A stretch of 64,000 bases of DNA from Bacillus sp. KH172YL63 (GTDB lineage: Bacteria; Bacillota; Bacilli; Bacillales; Bacillaceae_B), in assembly GCF_011398925.1 (NCBI RefSeq), contig NZ_AP022842.1, positions 2,716,001-2,780,000 of the forward strand, written 5' to 3'. Made by a program: the position numbers and the translations under genes. Below the pieces are notes generated by a model. It saw only the letters and a program-made list of their open reading frames with translations. It was not told the DNA's origin and searched no databases. Position 1 is the stretch's first letter, and each line of letters starts with the position of its first letter. Positions 58,991-64,000 of the stretch are shown piece after piece.

Positions 58991-60699
58991 CATGTCTTTT
59001 TGATGGATGCCGCCAGTTGGAGCAGTTCCTTGGCATGTTCTAAAGTGAGGTCTGTGATTTCCACTCCGGAGATCATCCGGGAGATTTCTTTGATCTTGTC
59101 CACTTCCTGCAGACGCTTTACCGTAGTACTTGTCCTGCCTCCTGAAAGCTTTTTTGCAATGAACAGGTGGCAGTCGGCCATCGCTGCCACTTGAGGAAGG
59201 TGGGAAATACACATCACCTGGGAGTGGACGGCAACCTGATAGATCTTTTCCGCAATCGACTGTGCAACCCTTCCGCTGACACCGGTATCCACCTCATCAA
59301 AAATGATCGAAGTGATACCCTGATGTTTCGAGAAAATGGTCTTCATGGCAAGCATAATACGGGAAAGTTCCCCGCCTGAAGCAACCTTGGACAGTGGCTT
59401 CAAGGGCTCACCAGGATTCGTGGATATGTAGAATTCGACCGTATCCCAGCCGTCCTTTTTAAAATGCTGAAATGAAAAGGATTCCTTGTCACCACTCTTT
59501 ACAAAACGCACTTCAAATTTTGTTTTGTCCATATATAGCTGCTTTAACTGCTCGTGGATGCTCGCAGTCAACTTTTTAGCCCATGACTTTCTCGTTTCCG
59601 TCAGATTTTTCGCTTCAAGAGATAAATCTTTTTCAAGGGACTGTAATTTACGCTGCAACTGTTCCACGTGGGAATCCTTATTTGTGATCGTTTCGATTTC
59701 TTCTTCAATCTTTGAACTGTATGCCAGAATTTCTTCAACCGAAGAGCCGTATTTCCTCTTCAATCCATTGATTTCATTCAACCTTGATTCAATGAGATCC
59801 AATCGGTTCGGCTCGAACTCAAGCTGATCCAGGGCACCGCGAACCTGGTGCGCAGCATCTTCAAGCATGTAATAGGCATTGGATACAGACTCTAGGGTCT
59901 TTTCGTGCTGGGCATCCACCTCGGCAGCCGTCTCAAGATGACTCATCGCAAGTCCTGCCCAATCCATCCCTTTCCGTTCACCCTGTATGCTGTCATACGA
60001 TGTTTGAAGCGCCTCAAAAAGTTTCTCAAAGTTCGTGAGCTTACGCTTCTCTTCTTGTAGCTCTTCGTCTTCATTCAGCTGCAGTTCCGCATCTTGGATT
60101 TCTTTCAGCTGAAATTGAATCAGATCCAGACGATGGGCCATTTCCTGCTCATTCTCATTCAACCTTCTCAGCTGCTTATAAATGGACAGATACTCTTTAT
60201 AAACTTCCCCGTAGCTCTCTAAACATGCCGCAATATCATTGCCGCCGAACTGATCCAGCAGGGAAAGGTGAAGACTCTCATTCATCAGTTCCTGGTGCTC
60301 ATGCTGACCATGGATATCGATGAGCGACCCACCGATTTCCCTCATGATCGCAATCGTCACGAGCTTACCGTTGACACGGCAAACGCTTTTACCCGTACTT
60401 GAGATATCCCTGCGAAGGATGATCATACCTTCCTCGATTTCAATCCCGAAACTTGCAGCTTTCTGAAAACAAGGATGGGTTTCATTATCAAGAATAAATA
60501 ACCCTTCAATTTCCGCCTTTTTCTCCCCATGACGCACATATTCCGAGGATCCTCTTCCTCCCACCAGCAAATGAATCGCATCAATGATAATGGACTTACC
60601 GGCACCGGTCTCACCGGACAATACGGTCAGACCCTCTTCAAAAGAAAGGGACAGGGCATCGATAATGGCGAAATTTTTGATTGATAGTTCTTGTAGCAA
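58990..60699 (-). CDS. recN: RecN, SMC-like double-strand break repair ATPase
   Basis: 569 residues. N-terminal Walker A in VLSGETGAGKSIIIDA, two long coiled-coil arms (about 155-360) and C-terminal Walker B IIFDEVDTGVSG. It acts at broken DNA ends. A TTG at 60699 has GAGGTG 6 nt upstream; an ATG three codons earlier touches that site. Downstream of argR. Confidence 0.95.
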   Translation of the reverse strand: MLQELSIKNFAIIDALSLSFEEGLTVLSGETGAGKSIIIDAIHLLVGGRGSSEYVRHGEKKAEIEGLFILDNETHPCFQKAASFGIEIEEGMIILRRDISSTGKSVCRVNGKLVTIAIMREIGGSLIDIHGQHEHQELMNESLHLSLLDQFGGNDIAACLESYGEVYKEYLSIYKQLRRLNENEQEMAHRLDLIQFQLKEIQDAELQLNEDEELQEEKRKLTNFEKLFEALQTSYDSIQGERKGMDWAGLAMSHLETAAEVDAQHEKTLESVSNAYYMLEDAAHQVRGALDQLEFEPNRLDLIESRLNEINGLKRKYGSSVEEILAYSSKIEEEIETITNKDSHVEQLQRKLQSLEKDLSLEAKNLTETRKSWAKKLTASIHEQLKQLYMDKTKFEVRFVKSGDKESFSFQHFKKDGWDTVEFYISTNPGEPLKPLSKVASGGELSRIMLAMKTIFSKHQGITSIIFDEVDTGVSGRVAQSIAEKIYQVAVHSQVMCISHLPQVAAMADCHLFIAKKLSGGRTSTTVKRLQEVDKIKEISRMISGVEITDLTLEHAKELLQLAASIKKT

Positions 60700-60802
60700 A
60701 ACATCCACCTCAAATAAAAAGGAACACTCCCCTCACATATCATAAAGAAAAGCGTCCTATTGGATTTTGTATGAAGGGCTTATGCCCATTGACATTTACA
60801 TT

Positions 60803-61252
60803 TTAAAGCATATCTAAAAATCGTTCTGAAACGGTTTTCGTCTCGGCTTCCGTACGGCAGATGATCAAGCATGTATCATCTCCACAAATGGTTCCGAGGA
60901 TTTCTTCCCAATCCAGGTTATCAATCAGCGCACCGATGGCATTCGCATTACCAGGCAACGTTTTCATCACCAGCATATGACCTGCCTGATCCACTTTCAC
61001 GAAAGCATCAGTCAGTGTGCGCTTCAGCTTTTGAAGCGGATTAAAGCGCTGGTCTGCCGGCAGACTATACTTGTATCTGCCATCCATCAGCGGAACCTTT
61101 ACGAGATGCAGTTCCTTGATATCCCTGGAGACGGTCGCCTGGGTCACATTAAAACCTGCATTCTTCAGGCTTTCAACCAATTCATCCTGCGTTTCAACGT
61201 CTCTATTTGTAATGATTTCTCTAATTTTAATATGTCTTTGTCCTTTGTTCAT
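60803..61252 (-). CDS. argR: ArgR/AhrC arginine repressor
   Basis: 149 residues. A winged HTH with the start [15 protein letters not shown] and the recognition region [19 protein letters not shown], then the arginine-binding hexamerisation domain ([14 protein letters not shown]). It represses arginine synthesis and activates catabolism. A candidate ARG box lies upstream of artP at 33.1 kb. Two ATG codons are adjacent; the second matches the family start. Confidence 0.95.
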   Translation of the reverse strand: MNKGQRHIKIREIITNRDVETQDELVESLKNAGFNVTQATVSRDIKELHLVKVPLMDGRYKYSLPADQRFNPLQKLKRTLTDAFVKVDQAGHMLVMKTLPGNANAIGALIDNLDWEEILGTICGDDTCLIICRTEAETKTVSERFLDML

Positions 61253-61500
61253 CATAGAACATACACCTCTTACATTGGATTAAAGCCTGTATAAATATAC
61301 CTCTACGCTTATGTTAGCCTATTTTGTGTGGAAGTACAATAAAAAAAGCTACAGGAGTGGACACAAGAAAAATGCGTTGTGCTTTTCCTGTACGGTCTGC
61401 TGATCATTTTGTTTCAGGCAGACGTAAATGGACTTGCAGAAAGCGGTCTAGGCTATCCTGTGCGCCTAGACAGCATGATTCAGGCGATATTCGGGAGATA

Positions 61501-61592
61501 TTATCGACTTCTCATCATTTATTATCGACCTTGGTCTTGATTTTATCGACATTCATAGGGATATTATCGACTTTTCCTCATATATGATCAAC
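61501..61592. repeat. 21-bp-period array of TTATCGAC
   Basis: TTATCGAC occurs at 61501, 61522, 61543 and 61564, exactly 21 bp apart, with a degenerate fifth copy (TGATCAAC) at 61585. The 13-bp spacers are not alike. On the minus strand the copies read as KVDN/NVDK-like units every seven codons, but stop codons and frame ends prevent a convincing gene. Of the 417-bp gap between argR and the tlyA-like gene, the rest holds no feature I can support. Confidence 0.8.
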
Positions 61593-61637
61593 TTCCACTT
61601 TAGCGTTCTCTGCAATCCACCAGTCGATAAACAAGCT

Positions 61638-61670
61638 AAAACCGCCCTTTGAAGAAAGGGCGGCCCATTT
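61638..61670 (-). terminator. Terminator of the tlyA-like gene
   Basis: CCGCCCTTT / AAAGGGCGG stem, T-run on the minus strand, just after the stop. Confidence 0.9.
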
Positions 61671-62506
61671 TATTGCGTATTCGCCTTTAATTGATTATGT
61701 GCATCTTCAATGACTTCATCAGGTGTCGTCGTCAGGAGGGACTCACCTTCGCCTTCGTTTCCAGACCATTTAAGATGAATGAGGAATTCAATGTTTCCAT
61801 CTCCGCCGGTGATCGGGGAATACGACAATCCTGCAATATGATAGCCTTCTTTCAAGGCAAGCGTCATGATTTTTTCGATGACCATTTTATGAACCGCGGG
61901 ATCTCTTACGATGCCTTTTTTCCCTACCTGATCTTTCCCTGCCTCAAACTGGGGTTTGATAAGTGCGACACAGTCCCCGCCTGGAACGAGTAACGTTTTC
62001 AGGACAGGCAAAATCAAAGATAGTGAAATAAAGGAAACGTCAATCGATGCAAAGCTTGGCATTTCCCCTTCCAAGTCAGCAGGGGTGACATAGCGGAAAT
62101 TGGTCCTTTCCATTACTACGACCCGCTCATCCTGGCGCAGCTTCCAGGCAAGCTGATTGTATCCGACATCGAGTGCGTATGACATCTTCGCTCCGTTTTG
62201 CAGGGCACAATCAGTAAAGCCGCCTGTTGAGGCGCCGATGTCGATCATTACCTTTTCGTTTACGTCTACATCAAACACTTTCAGTGCTTTTTCTAACTTC
62301 AGTCCACCGCGGCTGACATATGGGATGACCTTTCCTTTGATCGTCAAGGGAATGTCTTCACTCACTTTTTCACCCGGTTTGTCCAGTCTCATTTCATTGG
62401 AGTAAACAAGTCCTGCCATGACTGCACGTTTTGCTTTTTCTCTTGTTTCCATTAATCCACGTTCTACCAGAAGTACGTCTATACGTTGTTTTTTTACTTT
62501 CATCAT
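61670..62506 (-). CDS. yqxC: TlyA-family rRNA methyltransferase (YqxC-like)
   Basis: 278 residues. An N-terminal S4 RNA-binding domain (RIDVLLVERGLMETREKAKRAVMAG) precedes an RrmJ-like methyltransferase with the SAM motif MIDIGASTGGFTDCAL. Such proteins 2'-O-methylate rRNA (16S/23S in TlyA). The first ATG shares one base with the dxs stop (TAATGATG), so translation is coupled; the second ATG gives MKVKKQRID. Confidence 0.92.
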   Translation of the reverse strand: MMKVKKQRIDVLLVERGLMETREKAKRAVMAGLVYSNEMRLDKPGEKVSEDIPLTIKGKVIPYVSRGGLKLEKALKVFDVDVNEKVMIDIGASTGGFTDCALQNGAKMSYALDVGYNQLAWKLRQDERVVVMERTNFRYVTPADLEGEMPSFASIDVSFISLSLILPVLKTLLVPGGDCVALIKPQFEAGKDQVGKKGIVRDPAVHKMVIEKIMTLALKEGYHIAGLSYSPITGGDGNIEFLIHLKWSGNEGEGESLLTTTPDEVIEDAHNQLKANTQ

Positions 62507-64000
62507 TAAGCCCTTTTTTGTTTTTTTGGTGTGATCGTTAATATTCTGTCTACGACATTTTCTTTCGTCATGCCGATTTCATTCAGTAATTCCTTGACGC
62601 TACCGTGCTCGATGAAGTAATCAGGTATCCCGATCCGCTCGATCACCGCATCATGATAGCCCTGTTCCTGTGCAAATTCAAGCACACCACTGCCAAAACC
62701 GCCCTGAAGTACCGCCTCTTCAATTGTGAGGAGCGGCATTTCTTCCTCCAAGATTCCTTTCAGCATTGCTTCGTCCATCGGTTTGATGAAGCGGGCATTG
62801 ACCACTCTTACTGATAGTCCTTGTTTTTCCAGGTCAGCTGCTGCTTCCATTGCCATCGGAATCGTTGTCCCAAATGTCAAAATTGCCGCATCTTTCCCTT
62901 CTTTCAACACTTCCCAAGTACCGATCGGGATCGTCTTCAGTTCGCCATCCATTGGGACGCCATATCCATTTCCACGGGGATAGCGCAGCGCGATTGGGCC
63001 GTCATCGTATTGAAGGGCGGTATTAACAAGGTGCTGCCCTTCATTCTCATCCTTCGGCATCATGATGACCATATTCGGCAGGTGCCTTAGGAAGGCGATA
63101 TCAAATACGCCCTGATGGGTTTCACCATCAGCTCCGACCAATCCGGCACGATCGATGCCGATAAACACATTAAGGTTCTGACGGCAAATATCGTGAACGA
63201 CCTGATCATATGCCCTTTGCAGGAAAGTGGAGTATATCGCCAGGAACGGTTTCATATCCTGTGTCGCAAGGCCTGCCGCAACGGTCGTCGCATGCTGTTC
63301 GGCGATACCTACGTCGAACATCCGATCCGGGAACTCTCCTGCAAACCCGAGCAGCTTAGAACCAACCGGCATGGCAGGTGTGATCGCCACGATTCTTTCA
63401 TCCTCCCGGGCAATCTTCCGAACCGTTTCACTGACAAGACCGCTCCATGAAGGAGGGGCATTCACAGGCTTGATCAAGTCCCCTGTATCGATTTTGTAAG
63501 GGCCTGTTCCATGCCAGGTCCCCTCTTTGTCCGATTCTGCTGGATGGAAGCCTTTTCCTTTTTTTGTGATGACATGGAGGAGCACAGGGCCTTTTGTTTT
63601 CTTCGCATATTGAATATTTTCAGCAAGATCATGATAATCATGACCGTCGATCGGACCAAGATATGTGAACCCCAATTCTTCAAAAAACATCCCCGATACG
63701 AACAGATACTTCAGGCTGTCCTTCACACGCTCAGCCGTACTTGCAAGCTTCCCGCCGACTGCCGGGATGCGCTTAAGGATGTATTCCATCTCATCCTTCA
63801 CCCAATTGTACTTTCCTGCTGTGCGCAGGCGGCCAAGGACACTGTGAAGGGCACCGACGTTCGGAGCAATCGACATTTCATTGTCATTCAGAACAACGAT
63901 CATGTCTTTCTTCTCATGCCCGATATGGTTCAGCGCTTCAAGTGCCATACCGCCGGTCAGGGCGCCGTCACCGATGACAGGGATGATGTAAGAGTCTTCT
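62506..64000 (-). CDS. dxs: 1-deoxy-D-xylulose-5-phosphate synthase (5' end beyond the window)
   Basis: The first step of the MEP isoprenoid pathway, joining pyruvate and glyceraldehyde 3-phosphate. The reading frame continues to the right edge; the part visible has about 497 residues of some 630. It begins inside the thiamine diphosphate motif [17 protein letters not shown], and contains [16 protein letters not shown] and the C-terminal transketolase domain. Only the start is missing. Confidence 0.95.
   Translation of the reverse strand, partial: EDSYIIPVIGDGALTGGMALEALNHIGHEKKDMIVVLNDNEMSIAPNVGALHSVLGRLRTAGKYNWVKDEMEYILKRIPAVGGKLASTAERVKDSLKYLFVSGMFFEELGFTYLGPIDGHDYHDLAENIQYAKKTKGPVLLHVITKKGKGFHPAESDKEGTWHGTGPYKIDTGDLIKPVNAPPSWSGLVSETVRKIAREDERIVAITPAMPVGSKLLGFAGEFPDRMFDVGIAEQHATTVAAGLATQDMKPFLAIYSTFLQRAYDQVVHDICRQNLNVFIGIDRAGLVGADGETHQGVFDIAFLRHLPNMVIMMPKDENEGQHLVNTALQYDDGPIALRYPRGNGYGVPMDGELKTIPIGTWEVLKEGKDAAILTFGTTIPMAMEAAADLEKQGLSVRVVNARFIKPMDEAMLKGILEEEMPLLTIEEAVLQGGFGSGVLEFAQEQGYHDAVIERIGIPDYFIEHGSVKELLNEIGMTKENVVDRILTITPKKQKRA

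Noticed and set aside
61324-61587. Plus-strand open frame of 87 codons ending in LST repeats
   Set aside because: The repeats come from the 21-bp array; there is no ribosome site, and the N-terminal part looks like random translation.

Overview
The window is chromosomal core DNA from an endospore-forming member of the Bacillaceae. Spo0A, SpoIVB, a GerA-type germinant receptor and glucose dehydrogenase are all present. Gene content and order from dxs back to the Y-family polymerase genes follow the yqi-yqj region of Bacillus subtilis. I see no rRNA, tRNA, CRISPR array, prophage or intact insertion sequence. From about 21 kb onward nearly every gene lies on the minus strand.

Layout. 0-12 kb: a LexA-controlled UvrX-type polymerase; a tandem cluster of palindromic repeats; the glcU-gdh pair; an alpha/beta hydrolase; a DUF3221 lipoprotein; yqjQ- and yqjP-like genes; proI behind a proline T-box; the old-yellow-enzyme gene namA; a GNAT; a histidine phosphatase; and rnz. 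12-23 kb: zwf with a co-transcribed cyclase-family hydrolase, hxlR/hxlAB (formaldehyde fixation), a DUF2935 gene, a three-gene ger operon, a GNAT and gndA. 23-34 kb: dinB with an orphan cheW, an M20 peptidase, an acyl-CoA carboxylase beta subunit with methylmalonyl-CoA epimerase, a 31-residue Prli42-like membrane protein, a YkuD transpeptidase, yqjA, the artPQM-type amino-acid ABC operon and a bacilliredoxin. 34-39 kb: mutA-mutB-meaB behind a perfect cre site. 39-44 kb: a 1447-residue subtilase of the bacillopeptidase F type. 44-54.5 kb: the branched-chain keto-acid operon ptb-bcd-buk-lpdV-bkdAA-bkdAB-bkdB with a sigma-54 promoter and its activator bkdR. 54.5-64 kb: a DUF2627 gene, a glycerophosphodiesterase gene, an unknown 70-residue repeat protein gene, spo0A, spoIVB, recN, argR, the tlyA-like gene, and dxs, which runs off the right edge.

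How the genes work together. The bkd operon turns valine, isoleucine and leucine into branched acyl-CoAs. Propionyl-CoA from valine and isoleucine could then go to succinyl-CoA through the carboxylase, epimerase and mutase encoded 8-25 kb away. The mutase operon carries a CcpA site, as expected for a catabolic route. Zwf, 6-phosphogluconate dehydrogenase, HxlA and HxlB together cover most steps of a dissimilatory ribulose-monophosphate cycle for formaldehyde.

The structures least explained by known genes are non-coding: two families of long palindromic repeats whose arms change in a compensatory way between copies, a 21-bp-period array of TTATCGAC between argR and tlyA, and a 14-bp motif recurring at both ends of bkdR. 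No clearly new multi-gene system is visible.
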